DNA of 64,000 nt from contig CM047431.1 in NCBI GenBank assembly GCA_026168455.1, positions 62,826,910 to 62,890,909 on the forward strand, written 5' to 3'. The translations under genes and the position numbers were made by a program. Positions 35,455 to 49,000 of this stretch are shown one piece after another. The stretch is from Theocolax elegans. Lineage: Eukaryota; Arthropoda; Insecta; Hymenoptera; Cerocephalidae. The notes under the pieces are model-generated. The model worked only from the letters and a program-made list of their open reading frames with translations, searched no databases and had not been told where the DNA came from. Position 1 is the first letter of the stretch. The number at the start of each line of letters is the position of its first letter.

Positions 35455-37023
35455 TACGCTGTTTTATTTATTTATTTAGTTTAAGCCGCTCGCAAAATTT
35501 TATAAACAAATGCGCTTATTAGCGTTGTGTGTGCGCGCTTTATTTCAATCACACCAGTCCGTTAACCTAGTGTGCTTTCGGATTTACAACGTAAAATCCA
35601 AAGACACACTTTAGCCGTTTTTACAATTTAAAATCACACTTAGATTAATAAATTTTAAAATATTACATATATAAATATATAAGTATATAAATTAATAAAG
35701 CGCACGCAAATATGTATAATAAATAAAAAAAAAATAATAATATATGTCGCTTATATATCTGCACACTTGCGCTCACACACAACGACAGACACAAAGATAT
35801 TTTCCTTCAACCAAATTGCGCAAAATCGGAAATGAATATTTTTTTTAAAAAAAAATTAGGTTGAAAATATCCTATTTTGCGCCCGTTGTCTTATATGCGT
35901 GTGTATATATACACACCACAAACAATCAAGTGACAAATTATTTTTCAGTATAAATAAAAAAACAATTTTTAAATAATTTCTCAAATTATTTTTAAAAATT
36001 TAATTAAATAGTTTCTCCAATTAAATTAAATAATTTCTCAAATTGTTAGCAAGAAAAAAAAAACAAAATTTTGTGTGTGCGAAAAATTTTAAACTATATT
36101 TACATTTGAAAAGTGTAAAAAAAATTAATTATTTATCACTAGTAAAGAAAAGGATTGTAGTCACATTAAATGATCAAAAACAAAATATGTGAATTGCAGG
36201 TAATTTCGTCAATTACTTAAGGAAAGGATAATAATTCTCTAATCACTTTCCTGCAATTCGCTAGTCGAAGTAAAATTTTTCGCCTGTGCTGTTCTAAATA
36301 TCATTTCTCAAATAATATATGAACAGCGTAGAAATTACGAGTCTGAAAATCGACTCAATCTTTGTGTCTTATACAAAAGTTCGAAAGTGTAAACAAGGCG
36401 CTTTGTTTACATTCGCGCGTCGCGTGCCTCCTCGCGTCAACAACGCACGAATTTAAGCTAGCTAAATTTTAACGTGGGTATCGAAATATTACGCTTGAAA
36501 ATTATTATTTTAGTTACGCTTTAAAATTCGAATTTTTGTTGGCGGATTATAATTTTTCGCAAAAATTATAATTATTTATGAGCTAAAAAAAATTATTTAT
36601 GCGCAAAATAATCGCCTAAATTCGATTAATAATTTTCAAATATTATTATCCGCGAGAGGAGAGAAGAAAAGAAATTAATTATGTCGGCGCTTAATAATTT
36701 TCCTCGAAAATTATTAATTATTTATGCGCTAAAACCAAATTATTTTTGCGCACAATAATCGCCAAGTATTAATAAAAATTATTAAGTGCGATTTATATCA
36801 CCACATAAATTGAACACTTAACAAAAATTAATATTGTTAATTTATATTTTAAATTACCATAGCGCTTCTATGCGTAATTTATGCGCGAGAGCTATAACGA
36901 TATAAAAGAACGAACGGAGAGAGAAAATACAAGGTGCGATTTATTTCACCAAATAAGTCGAGCACCGAAAATAAAATAATCAAGTTTCCCGGAAACGAAG
37001 TACCGCGTATCCCAACCCGAAAC
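35455..37023 (-). other. Long AT-rich 5' leader of the retrotransposon
   Basis: About 1.6 kb between the primer-binding site and gag, very AT-rich, with short inverted repeats (for example around 35770-35890) and repeated ATTATTTATGCGC-type motifs. No long ORF. It probably holds packaging and translation signals. Its first 500 bp are duplicated at 38480-38987. Confidence 0.6.
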
Positions 37024-37041
37024 CTGTAGTTGGGCGCCAGC
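37024..37041 (-). other. Primer-binding site, tRNA-Lys-type
   Basis: Immediately inside the 5' LTR the element-sense strand reads TGGCGCCCAACTACAGG. The first 11 bases match the complement of the 3' end (including CCA) of insect tRNA-Lys(CUU), followed by divergence. The tRNA comparison is from memory. Confidence 0.65.
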
Positions 37042-38262
37042 TGTAACGGGGCGATTCTAGCGTATGCTCCTCGTCGAGCACCGCTTTCAAGGCGAGAACT
37101 TACCTGCGCGGGCCTCGCGCCACGCTGCTGTGTTCTGCGATGCCGCGATACCGCGCACGGGCTTTAGCCGTGTTGCAACCGCGGTACCTCGGTGACGATG
37201 CGCCGTTAACAACGATGACGACTCTCCGCCGCGTGGAGAATCATCGGACCCGAGTTGCACTCGGGCAAACTTGAGGAAGCAACAGGAAGGACGAGTGCTT
37301 CTGGTTGCTCGTGCCCGTAGAGGAACACGAGGCTCGGCCGCTCAGGATGCGCGACAACGGAAGTGTTATCGCGCCCGCGGAGGCGGCTGGGTAAGCGGGA
37401 TAGGTGGATACGGGGTACTCAAATTACAACGAGAGAGAATGATAATTTATGATTAAATCTATTACGGGCGAATATTTACAATAATATTTACAAAAGAATA
37501 TACAAAAGATGTACAGGCGCTCGGTAGCGCTCAATAACGCACGGTGTTAAACAATTAACAAATACTGGGTTGTTTAAGAATAAGAATCATCTAGGAACTA
37601 CGGTGAAACAACGCGTAACCTCGACGGCGCGCAGGCAATCGCGACGGCCCGGTCGCGGCTATATCCACACGCGCGCACGCGCTCGTGCGCTCCTACGTCC
37701 CACGGGGAAGACGCGGGGAATCGGGTAACCCGAGTTACCGATCTACCTAGCCACGTGCGCGAGGAAGCCAGGTTGGGCGAATCGCGCCCTCGAACCGACA
37801 GTGCTTGCTGCACTGCGTCTCGCTCTTCCCGGAAGAAGTCGATGCCACCCGATCCAAGTTGTAAACAACTTACTTGGTGCGCAGGAATGCGCCGGCGAAA
37901 CGGCTACTCTCAATCCCGTTCTCTCTCTTTCTATCTCGCGAGGCTTCGACGAATGCAAGTCGTCCCGGGCGGCTATCCGTCCTGGAGGTGAACAGACCCG
38001 TGTCCTCAGAACGGCTTGTTCTCCGGGAGCTGCCTCGACTCACCTCGTGCACTCTCGCTCTCGATCTCGTCGCACGTCTCGTCTCTCTTACGGCTTCCGC
38101 TCTTTCTTTCACGTGAATCACGACCGCTCGTCGATACGGCTCGTAACGGACTGCCCGAGACTCGGTGTCTCTTGGCCCTTCGCGACGTTGCGCGCAATCA
38201 CGTGATTGCGCGGTTTTCGAGTATACGGGCTATTGTGCGTTTCGGAACACGCGCCCGTTATA
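37042..38262 (-). repeat. 5' LTR of the gypsy-type element
   Basis: 1221 bp, same length and reading frames as the 3' LTR. Followed on the right by the AAAT target duplication and host sequence (aaataaaacact…). Confidence 0.93.
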
Positions 38263-38479
38263 AAATAAAACACTGGTGTAATTCAAATTTGCTGAATATA
38301 AGAGATTGAGATGGAAGCATTAAAAATTAAACAAGGATTAAAACGAAGAAAGAAAAAAGGAAAAAGTATTAATATTTTTTCGTCTTAACTGCATAATTCC
38401 TTTATCGTTCTTAAAACAATTATTATGCTTGGTTATTACAATGCGCTTATTTCTATTTAACTTTACATTTAATTCTAAT

Positions 38480-40505
38480 TTTTGTTGGCGGATTATAATT
38501 TTTCGCAAAAATTATAATTATTTATGAGCTAAAAAAAATTATTTATGCGCAAAATAATCGCCTAAATTCGATTAATAATTTTCAAATATTATTATCCGCG
38601 AGAGGAGAGAAGAAAAGAAATTAATTATGTCGGCGCTTAATAATTTTCCTCGAAAATTATTAATTATTTATGCGCTAAAACCAAATTATTTTTGCGCACA
38701 ATAATCGCCAAGTATTAATAAAAATTATTAAGTGCGATTTATATCACCACATAAATTGAACACTTAACAAAAATTAATATTGTTAATTTATATTTTAAAT
38801 TACCATAGCGCTTCTATGCGTAATTTATGCGCGAGAACTATAACGATATAAAAGAACGAACGGAGAGAGAAAATACAAGGTGCGATTTATTTCACCAAAT
38901 AAGTCGAGCACCGAAAATAAAATAATCAAGTTTCCCGGAAACGAAGTACCGCGTATCCCAACCCGAAACCTGTAGTTGGGCGCCAGCTGTAACGGGGCGA
39001 TTCTAGCGTATGCTCCTCGTCGAGCACCGCTTTCAAGGCGAGAACTTACCTGCGCGGGCCTCGCGCCACGCTGCTGTGTTCTGCGATGCCGCGATACCGC
39101 GCACGGGCTTTAGCCGTGTTGCAACCGCGGTACCTCGGTGACGATGCGCCGTTAACAACGATGACGACTCTCCGCCGCGTGGAGAATCATCGGACCCGAG
39201 TTGCACTCGGGCAAACTTGAGGAAGCAACAGGAAGGACGAGTGCTTCTGGTTGCTCGTGCCCGTAGAGGAACACGAGGCTCGGCCGCTCAGGATGCGCGA
39301 CAACGGAAGTGTTATCGCGCCCGCGGAGGCGGCTGGGTAAGCGGGATAGGTGGATACGGGGTACTCAAATTACAACGAGAGAGAATGATAATTTATGATT
39401 AAATCTATTACGGGCGAATATTTACAATAATATTTACAAAAGAATATACAAAAGATGTACAGGCGCTCGGTAGCGCTCAATAACGCACGGTGTTAAACAA
39501 TTAACAAATACTGGGTTGTTTAAGAATAAGAATCATCTAGGAACTACGGTGAAACAACGCGTAACCTCGACGGCGCGCAGGCAATCGCGACGGCCCGGTC
39601 GCGGCTATATCCACACGCGCGCACGCGCTCGTGCGCTCCTACGTCCCACGGGGAAGACGCGGGGAATCGGGTAACCCGAGTTACCGATCTACCTAGCCAC
39701 GTGCGCGAGGAAGCCAGGTTGGGCGAATCGCGCCCTCGAACCGACAGTGCTTGCTGCACTGCGTCTCGCTCTTCCCGGAAGAAGTCGATGCCACCCGATC
39801 CAAGTTGTAAACAACTTACTTGGTGCGCAGGAATGCGCCGGCCGAAACGGCTACTCTCAATCCCGTTCTCTCTCTTTCTATCTCGCGAGGCTTCGACGAA
39901 TGCAAGTCGTCCCGGGCGGCTATCCGTCCTGGAGGTGAACAGACCCGTGTCCTCAGAACGGCTTGTTCTCCGGGAGCTGCCTCGACTCACCTCGTGCACT
40001 CTCGCTCTCGATCTCGTCGCACGTCTCGTCTCTCTTACGGCTTCCGCTCTTTCTTTCACGTGAATCACGACCGCTCGTCGATACGGCTCGTAACGGACTG
40101 CCCGAGACTCGGTGTCTCTTGGCCCTTCGCGACGTTGCGCGCAATCACGTGATTGCGCGGTTTTCGAGTATACGGGCTATTGTGCGTTTCGGAACACGCG
40201 CCCGTTATAAAATAAAACACTGTTGTATCAAATTTTGCTGAATATAGAGATTGAGATGGAAGCCTTAAAAATTAAACAAGTATTAAAACGAAGAAAGAAA
40301 AAGGAAAAGTATTAATAATTTTTTTTACTGCATAATTCCTTTATCGTTCTTAAAACATTATTATGCTTTGTTAATTACAATGTGTTGGCTGTACTTAAAA
40401 GTTATATAACATGCAACAAGTAGAATTTACACTATTAAAATTGACATAATTAATTAATCCTTGCAATTAACGCTTATTTCTATTTAACTTTACATTTAAT
40501 TCTAA
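38480..40505. repeat. Tandem duplication of retrotransposon leader + LTR + host flank
   Basis: Repeats 36534-38479 with an offset of about 1946 bp: the last 500 bp of the leader, the full LTR, and about 220 bp of host DNA beyond the target duplication. The copied host flank proves the third LTR came by duplication, not by a new insertion. The host part of the first copy lacks about 80 bp that the second has. The junction shows short AATTT-type microhomology. Confidence 0.85.
38988..40209 (-). repeat. Third, duplicated LTR (1222 bp)
   Basis: Same as the 5' LTR except for one inserted C near 39842 (GCCGGCCGAAAC versus GCCGGCGAAAC). It is followed by the same AAAT and host flank. Confidence 0.9.
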
Positions 40506-41430
40506 TTTCTAATGCTTCTAATGCTTGGACTGCTCATTAATGTTTGCGTTTTCTTATCAGTTAATTAATTTGTAGAATGTACAATTACAAATTAATAATA
40601 AAAATACTTTTTTTTACATCGTTTTTTTAATAGAAAAATACTTTTTTTATTAACTAAAGAAAAGTGAAATTTTATTTATTTTTTAGTTTGACAAAATTTA
40701 AAGTACAAAAAGAGAATGAAAAATATTAATTTGTTAATAAAATGATAAAAATAACAAAACGAATAAAATCGAAAGAATTTTGTAATAAAACCAGATAATG
40801 TCACTAAAACGTTTCGAAAGTTACATTCATTGCACAAGAAGATAGTTTAGTAGCCAAGGTAGGCGCGCCTCGGAAAAATAATGCCTCTTCCCTTCGGAAA
40901 TTGGATTGAGTTCGCGCACGTGCCACTGACCGGGTTTTTGCAGCCGCTGCGTTGCGTAATTTATGTATACTTACTGCATTCAAAATTAGTTTTGCGCGTA
41001 CGTGCGAATTTTCTTTCAAAACAGTCGGAAAATCTTGAGAAATATTTTGCGTGGATAAATAGAAAAGTTTTTTTGTGTAATATCCTTGTTAGTTCTTTGC
41101 TTTACATATGCATTTATGGTATATTCTTTTTCTTTCTTAATTGCTTCAAATTGAATTATCAAAGTTAAGAAGGATGTATGTGTCTTTTGATTTTAGCACA
41201 TTAATTTTTTCTTTATCATTTCATTGAGCATTGTAATTTAAATTGAAAGTTTTATAAAACAGTAAACATTTCCATGAAATTATATTCGTTTTTTTTAATT
41301 TGATTCATAAAACATAATTTATTTTAAATTATAAACTTTTACAAAAATTTGTCAAATATAATTGGTACCTTTAAAATTTAAGTATTATAATTGTAACATT
41401 CAATTTAAATATAAGAATTTCATATTAGAT
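40506..41430. other. Intergenic region with CpG-rich island at 40860-41000
   Basis: AT-rich apart from about 40860-41000, which carries GGCGCGCC, cttcggaaattggattg and several CpGs and could be a promoter or non-coding first exon. No convincing protein. Confidence 0.4.
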
Positions 41431-41554
41431 TTCTAGAAAATCTTAATGCAGATACATTCTTGACAAAGATCCTCATCATGCAATGATGTATTAACATTAA
41501 ATTTTACAAGCCACGATTTAGGTGGAGTGATGAGGAAAGCCACAAAGCAATGTG

Positions 41555-41876
41555 AGCCACAATTGATAAGCCAAGTGGGTTTGTTTTCAGAGGCAGTGGT
41601 AACAAACGTCTTTTCCATGATGCAGGACACTTCATGTGGTCAGAAGAACATGGACTTGCCAAGATGTACAATGGGTCGTCACTTTTACGCTTGAGTCCTG
41701 CAGCAGACTGTGACATGGCCTGTCCATCGTCCGAGATGTCAGGTAACCTTAAATTCCAGTCAAGGAACAACAATGACAGGTGTCAGGAGCTCGAGGACAT
41801 GTTGATGCTGACCCATGGATGCAATTCTTACCATCACAGTTGGCCAAATCAGGCCAATGATGAAGCTGAGTTTTAA
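41555..41876 (+). other. Unassigned coding-like island (possible exon, either strand)
   Basis: GC-richer than its surroundings and open on both strands. On plus, a possible exon runs from an acceptor at about 41590 (ttttcag) to a donor at about 41741 (CAG|GTAACC), and the frame stays open to 41876 (MWSEEHGLAKMYNGSSLL). On minus, a frame from about 41903 begins MKMVNPRMGQLKLSFIIGL, signal-peptide-like, with a donor GTGATG|GTAAGA, and a downstream frame (41504-41773) is also open. I recognise no family. It could be part of a small gene, a long non-coding RNA, or a retrocopy. Confidence 0.3.
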
Positions 41877-41903
41877 CTGCCCCATCCTAGGGTTGACCAT
41901 CTT

Positions 41904-43013
41904 CATCGTTTTTTGTGTACACATTTAGACGATTTTTTAGTTTTAAGTAGACAATCTAATACTAAGAAAACAAAACTAACTAGAATTGTGTTAATTATGA
42001 AATAAATGTTAATTTTTATACTATTAATGTAACCAAAAAATGATTTAACTATTTACATGATGTACACATTTTTGAAGTGGTTAATCCTTTGGTACAAAAC
42101 ATTTTTTTCAACTTCATAGAGATGTCAAATGAGTCTCCAAGGCATATTCAATGTTATGCATTTATAAGTAGGCTAGTAATTAAGATGTTCACATTGACTT
42201 ACAATGACGATAATAATAATAATATTGAATAAATATATTTACTTTTGTACATAAAAATAATTGAGTATCAATTTTTATTCAGAGTTTACCTTTATTTCCT
42301 ATTAATACAGTCTTTTACAATTGGGCTATATTTACATCCTTTTAGCAAAGGTACTATCAAATTTTAATTTTTCTAATGTCATGGAAAAATTTTATGTTCA
42401 ACAGTGTATAATATATAACATTTTCCATTACATTTCATTGCCTAATTAGACAAATTATATTTACACTTTATTCTCTCCTATATTTATAAGCTTTTAAAAT
42501 AAATTTTTTATGTTACTTTATTACAATATTAATTAAATCATTTTCTTTTCTATATTCAAAATTAAACTGTAATTGCATACTTTAAATTACTAGCATTTAT
42601 TTTTTAAATATTTGAACTGTCAATATTTTATAATAAAATAATAAGTACTTATGCATAAATTAATAATTGATTATATATTTTGTCTTAATATACAGTTAGA
42701 TAACTTGATCAAATTTCAAAATATACTTTTCATGATTTTAAAATATATATACTTCGTCTCTAAAAATATATAAATATATGTTCTACAATTTCTCTCGACA
42801 ATAAGCTATATTATATATTAAAAACTTTTTTATTTGAATTAAATGCACGGAAAATTTAATAATAAAACTTAGTATTCTCGAGTTTACATTATTTGATAAC
42901 TTAATACTCGAACTCCTCATAATATGAAATAGTTGATAATTTTCAGTGTCTTTGTAAGACATCAAACAGGTATGTGATTAATTGTCTAGCGTCATGGTTC
43001 GAAAAATGAAACG
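41904..43013. other. AT-rich 3' flank of PCM1-like gene
   Basis: No exon recognised. It probably includes the PCM1-like 3' UTR (minus strand), with several TTTATT motifs that would be AATAAA signals on the minus strand. Confidence 0.5.
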
Positions 43014-46000
43014 TCATAGATCGAAAAAATCTTCCAAATACATTGAAGTTCCATTTGCAGTTACATCTTCAATACCATTTTCATTTATCTTTTCAAAAAT
43101 ATTAAGTTAATTATTATAATTTTTATTATTATTAAATTATTAATGCAAAATCAGATGAAAACTAATATTTACTTATTTTTTTTACTCACGCACTTTATTA
43201 TTATTGTTATTATTACTATTCGAAATTTCTTTCGGTTGCTTGTCAGACTCAGTTAAATTCTCGTTACTGCTTTCTGTACGCGATACGGATGAAGATGGAA
43301 TAATTGCCTTTTCACTTAAAAACGAATCCTAAAATATAATAATTTAAAATTAATTTATTATTTATATGTAAACATAATTTTTTAAAGAAAAAGTTAAATT
43401 GCAGCCTATTTTATAGAAAATAACTAGCCCCTCGATTTTTACTTTCATAAATACTTTCATATCTTAAAAATGTATTCAATTTTTAAATTCTATGATTTAA
43501 TATAAAAATCAATTTTTTTGTACCGAAAATTCAGGTTCTTCCAAAATGTATTGTGAACTATTAGTATCACATACGTTAGATATCGTTTCAGGTTCAGCAT
43601 AATCTGTAGTTGGCATTTGACTAGAAACATTTAGATTTCCTGCATTTTGAATGCTGGAACTTTCTCGTACACCAGCCTCGGATTCATCGTCACTTGAATC
43701 TGAACTGTTACTCTCATTTTGCTGTGAAAAATGAAAATATATTATTTAAATTATTAAAATTAAATTTTTTAACAATTATGATATAAAATATACATACAGA
43801 TTGAGATTCTAAAAATTCCAATCCATACTTCAGAATATGCATAGCAGCTTCCCGTTGACTTAGTTTTTTGCTAGACCTAAAAATTTAAATAATTATTGGT
43901 TGAAATTTTAACAATTTAAAATGTTATTTAACTAAGATATTAAATAAAAACCTCGAGCCCATGCGTCTATTAGACACAGATCTTGTAGATGTCCGATTTT
44001 CCACTGTGTCATCAATTTCTTGAAGAGGTTGTTGAACCAATAATCCAGCATTACGAGTAGCATTAATTGGTTCCTGTTGTCGACTGTTTGGAGAAATTTG
44101 CAGATTCAACAAATAATGAGATTCTGGGCATCCCACCATAGGTATGTTTTCTTGACATTGTTGACGATTACATTTATTATTCCTGTAATCAAGGCATTTT
44201 TAAAACATTTTAAAAATATTGTTCGTAGATCAGAAATATTTTTTTATTTAATATGCTAAAGTAAAATTATTATACTTATTAGTTAAACTAATTTTTAGGT
44301 TGAACAATGTATTGAATTTTAAAATATTATAAACACAATACTATTTACATACAATTCTACCGTTAGCCTAAAGTTATCATAATTTAATTGAAAAATAACA
44401 ATAACTTCATTTAAAGATATATTTACATATGAGAAGTTATAACTCCATTTGCATTGGTAGTTGAAACTGGATGAACTGCTGCACCAACTGCACAATCCGT
44501 TACTGTTTTTGTTGAGCCAGAAAGTAAGTTTTGACGCGAATAACTAAAAGGAAATACAGGTACTAATGAATTAACTATATATTAACCTAATAAATAAGTT
44601 AAAAAAACCGTGCTAAAACGTACAAACTAAAACATTTTATTTCTTTTAATGCAAGAAAAAACATTCTTGTTAGCATGTAGTGGTTGTCAATGATTAAAAA
44701 TGTATTAAACATTTTTTTCAATTATTATAAAACAAAAACTGCGATTTTGTTAGTTAACAAAAGGAAAACGTAATTTTCAATTAGAATCGCATTAGTTTTT
44801 CTCTTTTGCATGCAGTTGTAAAATCTAATTGTAACTTACCCCTAAGGGATTATAAAATTTTAGTAAATTCATCACAGTTGTAGAAAGTTAACGTTTTAAA
44901 TTCAAAACAAATCTCTCTCTAATAATTTACGTACCCTTAAATTACCTGGTACCTACATTTGAAACGTTTGATACATTCTTAAAGAGAGGTAATAAGAAAA
45001 CAAAGAAATTTAATTGATAAACAATTTGTAAAAATATTTTTATTCGCAGTAGGGTACATAAAATATTAAACTCTCAAATCATCAGCTAGTTAAAGTTTTG
45101 AATTATTTTACAATGTATTTACCATATGCTACATTCTTTTTAATATATGCAAATTAAGTATAATATTTACAAATTTTTCCATCTATACATAACAATAGTC
45201 ATGTTAATAAATTATTGGGCATTTTAACGTTTAACGTATGATGGACAAAATTTGATTAATTCTGTTAAAGTTTATCCCTCATCAAATAAACAATTTATAA
45301 ACTTCGGTTTTTTTGTAATAGTCTGATCGCGAGTATAGAAAATAGTTTATAACACAAAAATTTTATCAAAATTTCTTTTTAATTTATAATATTTTTAGTA
45401 TTACTAGAATACGTTGTAAACAATTTATTCTTGTCAATAGAAATTCGTAAAAATTGTGCATTTGAAGAAAAAGCAAAAATAATGTTTATACGCTTATAAA
45501 GGCTGACTTATTCTGATTGTTTAAATTAAGACTGAATAATAGTGATTGGTGGAGTGCTATAAATAACTAAAATTATCCTGAATTTTCCATAAATTATCGA
45601 GATAAATTTCTCGATTACCTTCTAAAATTATCCCAATAGTTGTTGGCTCTATTTCCAGGAGGTACTTGATTATTTAGTTGCTGTTGCGGGCAATTGACCG
45701 GAGGTGGTGGTGGTGGTGGTGCTGGTGCTGGCGATGAGACTGGAAGAGATACCAAGTTTGGTAAAGACGAACTTGGAGGTAAAGTCGCCTCAAGAGAACC
45801 AAAGTGAGGACCAGCTCTCAGTAAATTTGAGTGTTGTTCTTCATGCAACTCTGTCACGTTACCCATTCGCGTGTGTCGTAATTGTGTCTGTGATAAAATA
45901 AAACAGTTTTTTAATTATAATCAAAAGGGATTTTACATAAAGTATTTATTATTTCAGATAATATTTAGACGAAATGTAAGTTTGGTCACATTTACCTGAA

Positions 46001-49000
46001 GTTGAGCAATAGCAGATTTCATTGACTGCATTTCTCTCTGTTGGGCCCAAAGTAATTGACAACATTGTTGAATCGTTGTGCTCATTAATTGCAATTGCTG
46101 AGCTTGAGATCCTAGGAATAATTGTTTATAATATTCTTCTGAACCCACTATAGCACCTGAAACGTGTTGAGAAAGTTAATTAGCAATAAGTTTATTAACA
46201 TTTTTTATTCTATTTAAAATAATAAAATAATGTATGTATACCTGTATATACATACTGCTTACATACCTTGTGGTGGATGATTTACCAATGCGTTTGGCAT
46301 TCCCCAATAATTTCCACCAAATCCATTTTCAATTGGGGCTTGAGATCCAATTTCAAGCAAATTTTCAGCAGTCGATAGCCCATCTATATTGTGATCTTGA
46401 GATCCAGCTATTACTTGATTAATTGTATACAAATCAATTTAAACATTATTCTTTAAATTCTGTGATTATAAATTATTAAAAGTTATTTACCGAGATTAGC
46501 TGGTGGGGGCCAAAGGTTTCCTGGTATACTACTATGACTGTGTTGAGAATTCGATCCTCTACGAGCACTCCAATCTACACTTCCATTTTGATTGATACTC
46601 AAACTTTGACTTTGGTCCTACAATGTTGTTAAAACACAATAATTATTATAGAAATAGAAATGTCTTAAATTTATTTAATTAACTTAAGTTCAATCTATAT
46701 TTTAATAAATAATAAATAATATATTTTCAAATGAAATGTAACAATTCAGTTTAATTTTTATACCGAAACATAACGTGTTCACTATAAAAATCGTCTTTAT
46801 CATTAATATAATTTTCTTAAGTCTTACCTTTCTCATATAATCTTCAATTTGCCGGCGTTTATTTTGCGCGACTCGAGTATCGTTGTTAATTAGATTATTA
46901 CTTGGTTTTTCCTCGATGAAAACCGAAGGAGGGGGGGTTGAACTCGTAACCGACGCTGCCGACTGAGATTTACTCGTGGAAGTTTGTTTTAAACGTTGAA
47001 TTTCCGCTCGCGCTGATTGCAGCACTTGCTGCTGCTCCTTCAACTCTCTCGTTATCGCCTAGGAATAAATTGATAAAATCATTGTTCTATTTGAATTTGA
47101 CGACGATTATACTTTAACAATGTATACATCATTATCAACGACTTCAATTGAAAAAACAAGAAGAAATTTAGGTAACCACCTGAATTTGATCAACGGTAGG
47201 AGGATCAGCAGTTCTTTTCGATCTAACAACATCCTCCGCGTCGTTAAACGAATTCGAATAAGTACTTTCAGCATTCTCATCGACTTGATAGATGTCGAGT
47301 CCCGTATCGTTGTTAGGTACGTCTTCTTCGTGTTCAGAATCCGATCGCGTCCCGTCGTTTTCGCGGCATCTTGTAGCTTCGTTCATCAATGCCTTAAGAT
47401 ATGACAACTGAGCTTTCATCGCTTCCAACTCGGCAACTTTATCACGGTGGCTCATAGGTCGCGAACCTCCGGAACTCTGACCCATACAAAACGTTAAAAA
47501 TAATTGAACATGTAATTATTAATAACAAAACGGGTAAGAAAAAATGACTTCTCTTACACAACTACCCCGTTCGATAAGCTCGACAGCTTGCAGTTCCTGC
47601 ACAAGATGATCCATGTGTAGCTTTTTATTTTCAAGTTGTTGAAGCTTATTGCGCAATGCTACGGTTTCTCGTTCCAATTGTTCAACGTTTCCTGTTGTTG
47701 GTAGTAGATGCCTTTGTTCTGGTGGCTCTTTCTCCTCCTCCTCCTCATCGTCTTCGGCTAGCAAAGCTCGTTGAGCTTGTCGAGCCTCGTTTAATCTCTC
47801 CCGTACTTCTAATTGCATACCCACTAGATGAGATTGATGTTCTTGAAGTTGAGCTAGTTTACGTTGTGATTCCTCAACTTTCTTTTGTAATTCTTGCTCG
47901 CGACTCTTCTCGCCTCCCTCAACTTCACCATTCTGCAAAGATTATTTTACGTTGTTAGAATTGAAAAAGACTATTAGTACGCGTCTCTGATAAATTCAGC
48001 TAAGCATATAAATGTCTTATTTACCGCAAAAGCATTTTCATATATAAAACAATAAGGATGCAGCGATTATCAAATAATTATTTCAATTTTAGAGGGTGAA
48101 AAAAACATATAGAAGCACAAAATTTCTGCTGCATATCAGATATCCATAAACTGATCTATAAACAGCTTGAAAATTAATTTTAGAACAACTTTAGCAATAT
48201 TTGTTAGGTAATCATAGTTTTGTAAAAACATGCTTGATTTATTTTGTTAGTATAAGCATATGCATACAAATGATTATTGACATCAAACGTCCTTAAAAAT
48301 TATTTCATTTAAACCTCATTTGGCTTCCAGTATTTTTCACAATCCTCCATAAGTTTGCTTAATTTCTGTTCGCTGTCATAAAGATCCTCCACCATTTTGC
48401 TCAACTTTTCGCGCTGAGCTTGTGCCCGCTGTACAATTAATAACCACCAAAATTTATATTTTCTTAAGTACTTATTAAGTAAAACTAATGTGCAATTAAA
48501 ATAGTTATTGAATATATGCATGCATACATTATTAACGGTTAGTTTTAAGATTAAATTTTTTATTTTACCGCGGTATTGCTCTATCTGTATAAGGCAATAA
48601 ACTTACAGGATCGCCGGATACGCTCAGTAGATCCATCATATTTGAAGTTACTTTTATGTATTCTCTTATTTGATTTAATCGTCCCTCAAGATGACTACGT
48701 TCAGGCTGAAAAAACATAGTTATTATACAAAAAAATCAATTTCCTCGAATAATTTTAACTTTCCATTAAATACAATTTTGTTTGAACCAATGAATGTATA
48801 ATAAAATTTTATTAATTAAATTATATATAATAACAAAATTTTTAATGCAATTACAAATTTAAATTCGCGAATGCGCAATATTGATGGACACGATCTCAAG
48901 TAATAGTAAATCGTGGATATAAATATGGATTAAGTAAGCATCTATAACACGATTGACGTGGTACTTCCAATTATGGATTTTGATATATAAGTAAGCAAAG

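Larger units (their letters stand above)
27354..38262 (-). mobile_element. Complete Ty3/gypsy-type LTR retrotransposon (10.9 kb)
   Basis: Order in element sense (right to left): 5' LTR 37042-38262, primer-binding site, 1.6-kb AT-rich leader, gag, pol (protease-RT-RNase H-integrase), a third ORF, polypurine tract, 3' LTR 27354-28574. Both LTRs are 1221 bp with no difference seen, and all shared reading frames are identical. Target-site duplication AAAT lies at 27350-27353 and 38263-38266. All main ORFs are open. The domain order with integrase after RNase H is that of Ty3/gypsy. The element appears recently inserted, and possibly competent if the frameshift signal works. Confidence 0.93.

Noticed and set aside
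38988..40209. Third LTR as a separate solo-LTR insertion
   Set aside because: It is flanked by copied leader and copied host sequence, so it is part of a tandem duplication rather than an independent insertion.
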